From: Flavobacterium eburneipallidum
GTDB lineage: Bacteria > Bacteroidota > Bacteroidia > Flavobacteriales > Flavobacteriaceae
Length of the DNA: 64,000 nt
Direction: 5' to 3'
Assembly: GCF_027111355.2 (NCBI RefSeq)
Contig: NZ_CP114291.2
Coordinates: 372,001-436,000, forward strand
Both the position numbers and the translations under genes were made by a program. This document shows, one piece after another, positions 36,433 through 44,160 of the stretch. The notes under the pieces are model-generated. The model was not told where the DNA came from, ran no database searches, and saw only the letters and a list, made by a program, of their open reading frames with translations. Within the stretch, counting starts at the first letter, position 1, and the number at the start of each line of letters is the position of its first letter.

Positions 36433-36878
36433 TGGAATTGCAATGGAAAATAAAGTCTTTTGAAACACTTTCGGTCAATGAACTTTACGCGATTTTAAAG
36501 TTAAGAAGCGAGATATTTGTAGTGGAACAAAACTGTGTTTACCTAGATATTGATGGAAAAGACCAACTAGCTTTGCATCTTTTCGGTGAATTCGAAGGCA
36601 AAATCGTAGCCTATTCCAGACTTTTCAAGCCCGGAATTACTTTCGATAACGCATCTATTGGAAGAGTAGTGGTTGATGCTAATTATCGAGACAGAAAATG
36701 GGGACATGACTTAATGCAAGAATCTATTGCTGGAATTCAGTCGCAATTTGGTGAAAGCAAAATCACCATTGGAGCGCAATTATACCTCAAAAAATTCTAC
36801 GAAAGCCACGGATTTGTTCAAACTAGTGAAATGTATCTAGAAGATGATATTCCGCATATTGAGATGGAAAGAAGATAA
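36429..36878 (+). CDS. ElaA-like GNAT acetyltransferase
   Basis: A 149-residue GNAT-fold protein close to ElaA. The N-terminal LYAILKLRSEIFVVEQNCVY followed by DIDGKDQLALHLFG is the ElaA signature. The acetyl-CoA loop is GRVVVDANYRDRKWGHDLMQ, and the C-terminal KKFYESHGFVQTSEMYLEDD is typical. The substrate is unknown. The start may be either of two adjacent ATGs (36429 or 36432); the first overlaps the DUF4837 stop as ATGA. It converges on the S41 protease gene 8 bp away. Confidence 0.87.
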   Translation: MMELQWKIKSFETLSVNELYAILKLRSEIFVVEQNCVYLDIDGKDQLALHLFGEFEGKIVAYSRLFKPGITFDNASIGRVVVDANYRDRKWGHDLMQESIAGIQSQFGESKITIGAQLYLKKFYESHGFVQTSEMYLEDDIPHIEMERR

Positions 36879-36886
36879 TAATCTAA

Positions 36887-38524
36887 TTACATCTTCAAAA
36901 TACTTTTATACTCCACATTATTATTCAAAACGCTTACTGCTTTCTTAATTTCGGCGTTGTTTTTTAGGTAATATTGGTACAATCCTTCTTGGTATTGATA
37001 GCGTTTGATAATTTCATCTAGGATTAAATTCTTAATTTCTTTCTGGCTTTTATCCAATAATTTCTCTTCACTTTTTTGCAATGCAGTCAGTAATTGTTGG
37101 TATTCTACGCTAATACTTTCATCTACTTTTTCTTTTTTGGCTACAGCCAAAGTATTTTTTAGAGCCAGTTCTGTTTCGGTATCAAAAGAGAATTTCTGAA
37201 CTTTTAGATAATTTTTAAAATCAAGAAAATCGGCATCTGTAAAGGTTGGAATTTTATCGCCAAGATTCGGATTTTTATAATAATAAGCCGTTGCATAATT
37301 GAAAATTCCATCATTTTTCTCTAAAGCTTCGGTTATCGGACTCAATTTAGTTTCCTCCATTTCAATGTCGGGTTGAATTCCTCCACCATCATAAACCGTT
37401 CTTCCTTTTCGGGTTTTGAAAGCATTGTAATTCTTGGCTTCGGTTTTTTTAGCCACACCATTTTTATCTTTTTGCGAATAATCCAAAGCCTGAATACATC
37501 TTCCAGAAGGCGTGTAATAACGAGAAATAGTTACTTTTAACTGTGTTCCATACGTTAAATCGACAGGTCTTTGAACTAATCCTTTTCCAAAACTTCGGCT
37601 TCCAATAACCACGGCACGATCCAAATCCTGCAAAGCTCCCGAGACAATTTCCGATGCCGAAGCACTTTTTCCATCTACCAAAATAGCCAATGGGATTTCA
37701 GTATCTACAGGTTCTTTAGAGGTTTTATAAGTGTTGTTGTGTTTTTCTATTTTCGATTTTGTGGTAACGATAATTTCATTTTTCGGAACAAATAAATTAC
37801 AGATATTTACTGCTTCGTTCAAAAGTCCACCCGGATTTCCCCTTAAATCAAGAACAATTCTTTCGGCACCCTCTTTTTTTAATTGTTCCAATGCTTGTTT
37901 GGTTTCGAAAGAAGCTTTTTGGTTGAATTTTGCCAAAACGATATAACCGGTTTTGTCGTCTATTTTTCTGTAAAATGGAACGGATTTGATTTCTATTTCG
38001 TCAAGGGTAATTTGTGCGGTATTGGTTTTGCCTTGTCGAATGTATTTGACTTCGATTTTAGTGTTTTTGGCACCTCTGAAAAGTTGTGAAGCATCATCTT
38101 TGAAATCAGACAAAAGAACATCACCAATTTGAATAATTTCATCTCCTGCTTTAAGACCTGCTTTGTCGGCGGGAAAATTTTTATAGGGTTCACGAATGAT
38201 TATTTTATCCTCTTTTCGAGTAATTATGGCTCCAATTCCAGTGTATTCTCCCGTATTATTGATTTTAAATTTTACAACATCCTGCTCGTTGAAATAGACC
38301 GTGTACGGATCAAGACTCGTCAACATTCCCTTGATGGCTTTGTCCATTAAATCACCCGGATTGGTTTCGTCCACATAATTCTTGTTCAATTCTTTGAAAA
38401 GGGTGGTGAAAATTTCTACTTGCTTGGCAACTTCAAAAAAATCGTCTTTGAAACTAACGCCTACAAACAAAAATGCCGAAGCTACAACAGGAAGTATGAA
38501 TTTTTTTTTAGGGAAAGGAATCAT
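36887..38524 (-). CDS. S41 family C-terminal processing peptidase (CtpA-like)
   Basis: A 545-residue protease with an uncleaved or Sec-type N-terminal hydrophobic segment (about 9-25). A PDZ domain is near residues 85-170 (NTGEYTGIGAIITRKEDKII, GLKAGDEIIQIGDV). The S41 core follows, with IVLDLRGNPGGLLNEAVNIC, then KSASASEIVSGALQDLDRAV with the nucleophilic Ser and SRSFGKGLVQ with the general-base Lys. It cleaves unfolded or C-terminally tagged envelope proteins. Its minus-strand neighbour is rnpA. Confidence 0.93.
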   Translation of the reverse strand: MIPFPKKKFILPVVASAFLFVGVSFKDDFFEVAKQVEIFTTLFKELNKNYVDETNPGDLMDKAIKGMLTSLDPYTVYFNEQDVVKFKINNTGEYTGIGAIITRKEDKIIIREPYKNFPADKAGLKAGDEIIQIGDVLLSDFKDDASQLFRGAKNTKIEVKYIRQGKTNTAQITLDEIEIKSVPFYRKIDDKTGYIVLAKFNQKASFETKQALEQLKKEGAERIVLDLRGNPGGLLNEAVNICNLFVPKNEIIVTTKSKIEKHNNTYKTSKEPVDTEIPLAILVDGKSASASEIVSGALQDLDRAVVIGSRSFGKGLVQRPVDLTYGTQLKVTISRYYTPSGRCIQALDYSQKDKNGVAKKTEAKNYNAFKTRKGRTVYDGGGIQPDIEMEETKLSPITEALEKNDGIFNYATAYYYKNPNLGDKIPTFTDADFLDFKNYLKVQKFSFDTETELALKNTLAVAKKEKVDESISVEYQQLLTALQKSEEKLLDKSQKEIKNLILDEIIKRYQYQEGLYQYYLKNNAEIKKAVSVLNNNVEYKSILKM

Positions 38525-38621
38525 AATTGTGGGCTAAATTTTAGACCACTAAAATAGGAATTAATAACTAATAAAATACAAAATCGATTATTCCTCACGG
38601 AATTCACATTTAAAAAAGGTG

Positions 38622-38749
38622 GCCACGAATTACACAAATAAACACGAATTATAATCCGTTTTAATTACACGAATTATAAAAATAATTTGAATTCGTGAAA
38701 TTCGATTTTAATTTTGATAAAATTAGTGACAATTGGTGTAATTCGTGGC
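38622..38749. repeat. Intergenic inverted repeat (ACGAATTACAC word family)
   Basis: Arms GCCACGAATTACAC (38622-38635) and complement (38736-38749) flank about 100 bp full of further copies of ACGAATTA and AATTCGTG in both directions. It separates the rnpA and S41 genes. A related element lies at 44020-44147. Confidence 0.75.
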
Positions 38750-38771
38750 TAACTTTTTTGGGCAGTCTATG

Positions 38772-39164
38772 TTACTCCTGATTTTTCAGCTGCAGCACAA
38801 ACTTTTCAAAAAGCTGAATGGTTTTGGTATTGATTTCCTCGTAAGACAATCGGTCTTTGGTTTGGTAAAAAAACATAAAAGCATATTTTTTGTCCAAATT
38901 ATCAACTAACAAATGTTTGTTCAATCGATAGGTTTCACGAAGCACCCGCTTGAAATAATTGCGATCTACGGCATGTTTGAAGTTTTTTTTAGAAACTGAA
39001 ACACCCATTTTTATTTTTTGGTCTGAATCTTCAGGAATGCCAAAATCACTTTCCACATACACCAGTCTCAAAGGATATTTCGACACGGACTTGCCTTTGG
39101 AAAAAAGCAAATCTATAGTGATTTTACTTTTAAGCTTTTCGGTTTTGGGATAAGTGAAATTCAT
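38772..39164 (-). CDS. rnpA: Ribonuclease P protein component
   Basis: A 130-residue basic protein that assists the RNase P RNA in maturing tRNA 5' ends. It has the family core: IDLLFSKGKSVSKYPLRLVY, KMGVSVSKKNFKHAVDRNYF and KRVLRETYRLNKHLL, where DRNYFKR replaces the common RNR-x-KR motif. The usual upstream partner rpmH is absent; instead a divergent plsC starts 124 bp away. A TACCTTTG -7 box lies upstream. Confidence 0.93.
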   Translation of the reverse strand: MNFTYPKTEKLKSKITIDLLFSKGKSVSKYPLRLVYVESDFGIPEDSDQKIKMGVSVSKKNFKHAVDRNYFKRVLRETYRLNKHLLVDNLDKKYAFMFFYQTKDRLSYEEINTKTIQLFEKFVLQLKNQE

Positions 39165-39195
39165 TTATTTTGAAAAATAATAAAGATTGGATGAG

Positions 39196-39203
39196 CAAAG
39201 GTA
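39196..39203 (-). promoter_or_regulatory. -7 element for rnpA
   Basis: Minus-strand TACCTTTG fits TAnnTTTG and lies 31 bp before the rnpA ATG. No clear -33 TTG was found. Confidence 0.5.
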
Positions 39204-39265
39204 CAATTAAACCCTAAATAGCATTGTCGATTTATGTAAATACCAACAAACAAAAATTTATTTCT

Positions 39266-39273
39266 TATTTTTG
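39266..39273 (+). promoter_or_regulatory. -7 element for the second plsC
   Basis: TATTTTTG fits TAnnTTTG and ends 14 bp before the ATG at 39288, so the 5' leader would be only a few bases long. No TTG lies at -33 spacing. Confidence 0.45.
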
Positions 39274-39287
39274 CAAAAAAATATATA

Positions 39288-40022
39288 ATGCAAAAAATCA
39301 TATCGTATCCCATATCCTTTATTGCAATTTTGTTATTTCTTTTAACATTAGTTATTTTTCATCCTATTCAATGGATTTGTCTTAATGTTTTTGGCTATCA
39401 GGCGCATAAAAAATCGGTAGATTATTTGAATTTAGTCTTGTTGCGAATCGGGCATTTAATGTTCAATACTTTTAAAATCGAAGGAAGAGAAAACATCCCG
39501 ACTGGAGTTCCTATTATTTTTGTAGCCAATCATCAGGGAATGTATGATATTATTGGAATGATTTGGTTTTTGCGAAAATTTCATCCTAAATTTGTAAGTA
39601 AAGTAGAATTGGCCAAAGGAATTCCGAGTGTTTCTTATAATTTAAATCACGGAGGTTCCGTTGTAATAGACAGGAAAGATCCGAAACAAGCCATTCCGTT
39701 AATCAAAGGATTGTCTCAATACATTGAAAAAAACAAACGTTCGGCAGTTATTTTTCCAGAAGGAACAAGAAGTAAAACAGGAAAACCCAAAGAATTTGCT
39801 CAAAGCGGATTGAAAATGCTCTGTAAATATGCGCCTTCAGCATATGTTGTGCCAGTGACAATCAATAATTCTTGGAAGTTTTTTAAATATGGTTTTTTTC
39901 CTTATGGTTTAGCAAATCATATTACCTTTACCATTCATGAAGCAATGGCTGTAAAAGACTATTCTTTTGAAGATATAATGGTAAAAACTGAACAAGTAAT
40001 TATACAAAGTATTCAATATTAA
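39288..40022 (+). CDS. plsC: 1-acyl-sn-glycerol-3-phosphate acyltransferase (second copy)
   Basis: A 244-residue PlsC-family enzyme with an N-terminal membrane segment (about 7-35). Its catalytic box is NHQGMYD (HX4D), and FPEGTRSKTGKPKEF is the glycerol-phosphate-binding block, closer to the PlsC consensus than the 7438 copy. It lies 58 bp upstream of an acyl-ACP desaturase, so both probably serve membrane phospholipid acyl composition. Confidence 0.9.
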   Translation: MQKIISYPISFIAILLFLLTLVIFHPIQWICLNVFGYQAHKKSVDYLNLVLLRIGHLMFNTFKIEGRENIPTGVPIIFVANHQGMYDIIGMIWFLRKFHPKFVSKVELAKGIPSVSYNLNHGGSVVIDRKDPKQAIPLIKGLSQYIEKNKRSAVIFPEGTRSKTGKPKEFAQSGLKMLCKYAPSAYVVPVTINNSWKFFKYGFFPYGLANHITFTIHEAMAVKDYSFEDIMVKTEQVIIQSIQY

Positions 40023-40050
40023 AATACAAACAGATTTTATATTTCGTGCG

Positions 40051-40078
40051 AAATCTAAAATCTAAAATCTAAAATTAA
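40051..40078. repeat. 7-bp tandem repeat (TCTAAAA x3)
   Basis: Three consecutive TCTAAAA units plus a degenerate fourth fill the last 28 bp before the desaturase ATG. They occupy the leader region, where translation initiation would take place. Confidence 0.7.
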
Positions 40079-40079
40079 A

Positions 40080-41066
40080 ATGTCTATAAAAAACATTCGT
40101 CTAGAAGTAATGCAATTTCTAGAAAACAAAGTAGAAGGATTTATGGATCAATATCTGATTCCAGTGGAGCAGATATGGCAACCTTCTGACTTTTTGCCTA
40201 ATTCCGAAAGCGATAATTTTCTGGAAGAAGTAAAAGAATTGAGAGAAATCTCTAAAGATTTACCTTATGATTTTTGGGTGGCTATGGTAGGTGATATGAT
40301 TACCGAAGAAGCTTTGCCAACCTACGAAAACTGGTTGATGGAACTTGAAGGAGTGGATAACGAAGGTAGAAATGCCTGGTCTGCTTGGGTTCGTCAATGG
40401 ACGGGAGAAGAAAATCGTCACGGAGATTTATTGAACAAATACCTTTATTTGTCGGGTCGTGTGAATATGCGTGAAATCGAAATGACAACTCAACATCTGA
40501 TAAGTGATGGTTTTGATATTGGAACAGGAAGAGATCCATATAAAAACTTTGTTTATACTAGTTTTCAGGAATTAGCCACTTATGTTTCGCACAATCGAGT
40601 GTCACAATTGGCAAAATCGTATGGAGATAAAAAATTATCCAAAATGTGCAAAATGGTTGCTGGAGACGAGATGCGTCACCACCACGCCTACAGCCATTTT
40701 GTAACCGAAATTTTCAAATTAGATCCAAGCGAAATGATGCTTGCGTTTCAATACATGATGAAAGCCAAAATTGTTATGCCAGCGCATTTCTTGAGAGAAT
40801 CAGGTCAAAAAATTAGTTCGGCTTTTGAACATTTTTCGGATTCTGCACAACGAATTGGCGTTTATACCGCCAATGATTATGTGGACATCATGCAAAAATT
40901 AATCGATAAATGGGAAATAGATAAAGTTACCGGTTTGACTGCCGAAGCCGAAAAAGCCAGAGATTACTTGATGAAATTACCTGCTCGTATGGCTAGAATT
41001 TCAGAGAGATTGGTCATTCCTCAAGAGTCTTTCCAATTCAAATGGGTAGAACCTGCGAGATTGTAG
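40080..41066 (+). CDS. Acyl-[acyl-carrier-protein] desaturase (FA_desaturase_2)
   Basis: A 328-residue soluble di-iron desaturase introducing a double bond into acyl-ACP. Both iron-ligand motifs are present: EENRHGD (ExxH) and DEMRHHH (ExxH), with the additional Glu in MITEEALPTYENW. It lacks membrane segments, as expected for the plant-like soluble class. Position after plsC suggests coordinated control of membrane unsaturation. A strong terminator follows. Confidence 0.93.
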   Translation: MSIKNIRLEVMQFLENKVEGFMDQYLIPVEQIWQPSDFLPNSESDNFLEEVKELREISKDLPYDFWVAMVGDMITEEALPTYENWLMELEGVDNEGRNAWSAWVRQWTGEENRHGDLLNKYLYLSGRVNMREIEMTTQHLISDGFDIGTGRDPYKNFVYTSFQELATYVSHNRVSQLAKSYGDKKLSKMCKMVAGDEMRHHHAYSHFVTEIFKLDPSEMMLAFQYMMKAKIVMPAHFLRESGQKISSAFEHFSDSAQRIGVYTANDYVDIMQKLIDKWEIDKVTGLTAEAEKARDYLMKLPARMARISERLVIPQESFQFKWVEPARL

Positions 41067-41122
41067 ATTGCCGAATTTAGATTTCAGATTAGTTGGAATT
41101 GAAATTACCATTAATTTATATT

Positions 41123-41157
41123 GCTGATTTTTGAGGTTTTAAACTTTAAAAATCAGC
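41123..41157 (+). terminator. Desaturase terminator
   Basis: A 10-bp stem (GCTGATTTTT with its complement) with a 15-nt loop is followed by a T run at 41158-41164. Confidence 0.8.
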
Positions 41158-41181
41158 TTTTTTTATAAACACGTTCCCAAT

Positions 41182-41835
41182 ATGAGTACTTTAGATTTAA
41201 TAAATAATACGATTCTTTTTGTCAAACAAAAACTAGAAAATGCCGAAGGCGGACACGACTGGTTCCATATCGAAAGAGTCTATAAAAATGCTCTGCTCAT
41301 TGCCGATGGCGAAGTTTGCGATTTAATGGTGGTGAAATTAGGAGCCTTGCTTCACGATATTGCTGACAGTAAATTTCATGCTGGAGACGAAACCATTGGT
41401 CCCAAAATTGCCCGTGAATTTTTAAGTTCCAATGCTGTTGATGAAGTAACAATCCAACACGTGATTAAAATTATAGAAAACATCTCTTTTAAAGGCGGAA
41501 ATACCCAAAAGCTATTCTCGTCTATCGAATTGGATATCGTTCAGGATGCCGATCGTTTGGATGCTATTGGTGCCATTGGCATTGCCAGAACATTTAATTA
41601 TGGAGGTTTTAAAAACAGAACTTTATACAATCCTGAAATTGCTCCAAATCTTAAAATGAGCAAAGAAGAATATAAAAACAATGAAGCACCAACCATCAAC
41701 CATTTCTACGAAAAACTATTGTTGCTTAAAGACAAAATGAATACCAAAACAGGAAAACAAATTGCCCAAGAAAGACATTTGTTTATGGAAAAATTCCTTT
41801 CGCAGTTTTATGCGGAATGGGAAGGGGTGAAGTAA
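41182..41835 (+). CDS. HD-domain phosphohydrolase
   Basis: A 217-residue cytoplasmic HD-superfamily protein. Metal ligands are visible as H in GGHDWFHIERV, the HD pair in GALLHDIADSKF, and the distal Asp in DIVQDADRLDAIGAIGIAR. It resembles the YedJ/YpgQ-type HD hydrolases, some of which hydrolyse nucleotides. The natural substrate is unknown. The ATG is 24 bp past the desaturase terminator, so it has its own promoter. Confidence 0.88.
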   Translation: MSTLDLINNTILFVKQKLENAEGGHDWFHIERVYKNALLIADGEVCDLMVVKLGALLHDIADSKFHAGDETIGPKIAREFLSSNAVDEVTIQHVIKIIENISFKGGNTQKLFSSIELDIVQDADRLDAIGAIGIARTFNYGGFKNRTLYNPEIAPNLKMSKEEYKNNEAPTINHFYEKLLLLKDKMNTKTGKQIAQERHLFMEKFLSQFYAEWEGVK

Positions 41836-41874
41836 GTTGGTAGTATTCAGTAGCAGTTTTCAGTTTTTGCAGAT

Positions 41875-42621
41875 TTAGCTCTTTAAAACATATTTATGTT
41901 GTTTTTCATCAAATTTTAAAATACTATTTTTTGTACTCTCTTTTTTGATTATTTCTTTTTCACAATCTTCGTCCAAAGAATAGTCTTTCAACTTTGTTTT
42001 AACGGTAATATCATTGAATTTTGTTGTCAATTTATCACTTATGATAAATACACTTTTTGATGTTTCGAACCAAGCATCTTTACAACCACCATTACCTCCA
42101 CTATCTCCGTTGTATTTTTCTAATTCAAAATCATTTAAGACTTCAATTATTTTATTGTTTTTAAAATAATAAAGGTTAATAGAATTGGAACCAAAAGGAT
42201 TAACCCTAGAACTTCCGCTATAATGATATCTTATACCAAAAGCTCGGGTGTTTTTATTCAAATAATAAAGTCCTGTGTCGATTTTTAATTCATCAAGATA
42301 CATCGCATCCGAAGACCATTCTGATTTTTTAGTGTATTTAGTTTCAATTGATTTTGTAGATTTATTCCAAACCAAAATATTATTGTCTATATCAAAACAG
42401 TAATCACATTCAGGGTCTAGATTTGTTTTAACAGGTAAAAGAATAATTACTTTTTCTTTTTGGTTAGGAATAACTTTTAAGCATATTTTATCTGATAGTA
42501 AATTTTTTTCCTTGACCTTTAAAAATTCAATTGCATTTTTAATAATGTCTTTGTCTGATAATTCTTGTCCGAAAAATGAACTTGTAAAAAGAAATAGAGC
42601 AACTACTAATATATTTTTCAT
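41875..42621 (-). CDS. Secreted protein of unknown function
   Basis: A 248-residue protein with a clear signal peptide (VVALFLFTSSFFGQ, cut near residue 19). The mature part is beta-rich with several Cys (ECDYCF, GGCKDAWF, DEDCEKE) that may form disulfides, and a Lys-rich end. I recognise no family. The DNA is AT-richer than its neighbours and is bracketed by ACTGA-word repeats, consistent with an orphan insertion. Confidence 0.65.
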   Translation of the reverse strand: MKNILVVALFLFTSSFFGQELSDKDIIKNAIEFLKVKEKNLLSDKICLKVIPNQKEKVIILLPVKTNLDPECDYCFDIDNNILVWNKSTKSIETKYTKKSEWSSDAMYLDELKIDTGLYYLNKNTRAFGIRYHYSGSSRVNPFGSNSINLYYFKNNKIIEVLNDFELEKYNGDSGGNGGCKDAWFETSKSVFIISDKLTTKFNDITVKTKLKDYSLDEDCEKEIIKKESTKNSILKFDEKQHKYVLKS

Positions 42622-42660
42622 AAATGCTAAAGTAAATTAAAATTGAAGACTTTTCCAACC

Positions 42661-42690
42661 CTGAACACTAAAAACTGACCACTGATCACT
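42661..42690. repeat. ACTGA-word repeat segment
   Basis: CTGAACACTA and AACTGACCACTGATCACT lie just past the stop of the 42695 gene. The same words recur at 41842, 43184 and 45650-45708. Confidence 0.6.
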
Positions 42691-42694
42691 TTTT

Positions 42695-43093
42695 TTAAAG
42701 TCCTTTTTCCTGCATCGCAATAATCACATCCGAAGCATTCTTGAAAGTAGGTGCTTGTTCGATAATAGTTCCCACACGTTTTTTATTGAGTTTGAAAGTA
42801 ATGTCGTTTTCTGTGGTAAATAATAATGCCGTCAAAAATGGATTATTCATATACGGAGCCAAAACAAAAAAAGCTTCTTCCAGTGAATGAAAACTTTCTA
42901 TTTCTTCGGTTTTGTAGCGGGCGATAATGGAAAGCTTGAACTCGTCATTTTCCAATAAAACCGGACGCACATAAATGTTTTTCAATTCGGTGTCGCCAAT
43001 GGTTTTGGCCAAAGTTAATTTGGCGTAGGTTTTATTTTCGATGCTTTCTTTTACTTTTTCCCAGAATTGGGCAAATACAGGCTGGAAGGACAT
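42695..43093 (-). CDS. Small unknown protein, possibly a truncated methyltransferase N-domain
   Basis: A 132-residue protein from the ATG at 43093 (MSFQPVFAQFWEKVKES); an in-frame ATG at 43120 adds nine weak residues. It is soluble, mixed alpha/beta, with KTYAKLTLAKTIGD and LTALLFTTENDITFKLNKKR. From memory this resembles the N-terminal part of a longer (~390-residue) flavobacterial SAM-dependent methyltransferase. If so, only that domain survives and the catalytic part is missing. The C-terminus stops cleanly beside repeat DNA. Function unassigned. Confidence 0.6.
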   Translation of the reverse strand: MSFQPVFAQFWEKVKESIENKTYAKLTLAKTIGDTELKNIYVRPVLLENDEFKLSIIARYKTEEIESFHSLEEAFFVLAPYMNNPFLTALLFTTENDITFKLNKKRVGTIIEQAPTFKNASDVIIAMQEKGL

Positions 43094-43207
43094 AAGTTTT
43101 TTTTTGGAATGAGGGTACAAAAATATAATGATTTGATATTACAATCCTAAATAATTATAATAATTTGATATTTGTAAGCTAACTGAACACTAATTTATGA
43201 CCACTGA

Positions 43208-43984
43208 TTACTTAAAATTAGCTTTTCTTTTCTCTAAAAAAGCGGTTGTCCCTTCTTTGAAATCTTCGGTAGCAAAACAACTTCCAAAATTCCTGATTTC
43301 CACATCAAATCCATTGACATCCGTTTTAAAATTGGCATTTACTGCCTCGATGGCTTTGCCAATGGCAACGGGAGAATTTTTCATAATTTTATGGGCAAGC
43401 GTTGTGTAAGTTGCAACCAAATCAACTTGTGGAACCACGTGATTGACTAATCCATAATTTTTTGCAGTTTCGGCGTCAATCATTCCTGCGGTTAGAATCA
43501 TTTCCATCGCACGGCCTTTGCCAACCAATTGCGACAAACGTTGCGTTCCGCCATAACCTGGAATTACACCAAGAGAAGTTTCCGGCAAACCCATTTTGGC
43601 ATTATCCGATGCAATTTTGAAATGACAAGCCATTGCCAGTTCCAGTCCGCCACCAAGGGCAAAACCATTAATTGCAGCAATCACAGGCGTTTTCAAATTT
43701 TCGATAAAGTCGAATAAAATTCGCTGTCCTTCTGAAGCTAATGCTGCGCCTTCTTCTGCCGAAAAATAAGCAAATTCGGCAATATCGGCACCAGCCACAA
43801 AAGCTTTTTGGCCGCTTCCTGTTAGGATAATGACACGTATTTCTGGATTATTTTCGACCAATTGCAAAGTATCGTGCAATTCTTGAATGGTGACTTTGTT
43901 CAAGGCATTCAATTTCTCCGGACGGTTGATAAAAATAGTAGCAATGCCTTCTGCTTGTTCCAAAATGAGGTTTTCCAGTGCCAT
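43208..43984 (-). CDS. Enoyl-CoA hydratase/isomerase (crotonase family)
   Basis: A 258-residue crotonase. AFVAGADIAEF and NGFALGGGLELAMACHFKIA form the oxyanion hole, and PETSLGVIPGYGGTQRLSQL places the catalytic Glu residues. It hydrates 2-enoyl-CoA in fatty-acid or amino-acid breakdown. No other beta-oxidation gene lies near. The final codons overlap an ACTGA-word repeat. Confidence 0.92.
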   Translation of the reverse strand: MALENLILEQAEGIATIFINRPEKLNALNKVTIQELHDTLQLVENNPEIRVIILTGSGQKAFVAGADIAEFAYFSAEEGAALASEGQRILFDFIENLKTPVIAAINGFALGGGLELAMACHFKIASDNAKMGLPETSLGVIPGYGGTQRLSQLVGKGRAMEMILTAGMIDAETAKNYGLVNHVVPQVDLVATYTTLAHKIMKNSPVAIGKAIEAVNANFKTDVNGFDVEIRNFGSCFATEDFKEGTTAFLEKRKANFK

Positions 43985-44019
43985 AATTCAGAAGTTTATT
44001 GGTTGATGGTAAAAGTTAG

Positions 44020-44147
44020 ACACAAATTACACAAATTACACGAATTGTCACGAATTTTTTTGACTTGAAAATTACACGAATTCCTATGAAATTAGTGTAA
44101 TTAATTTAAAATTATTTTTATTCGTGCAAATTCGTGCAATTTGTGTT
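44020..44147. repeat. Intergenic repeat (ACGAATT / AATTCGTG words)
   Basis: Copies of ACACAAATT, ACACGAATT and their complements are arranged as an imperfect inverted repeat between the histidine kinase and hydratase genes. It shares words with the 38622-38749 element. Confidence 0.7.
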
Positions 44148-44160
44148 TAAAAATACTTAT

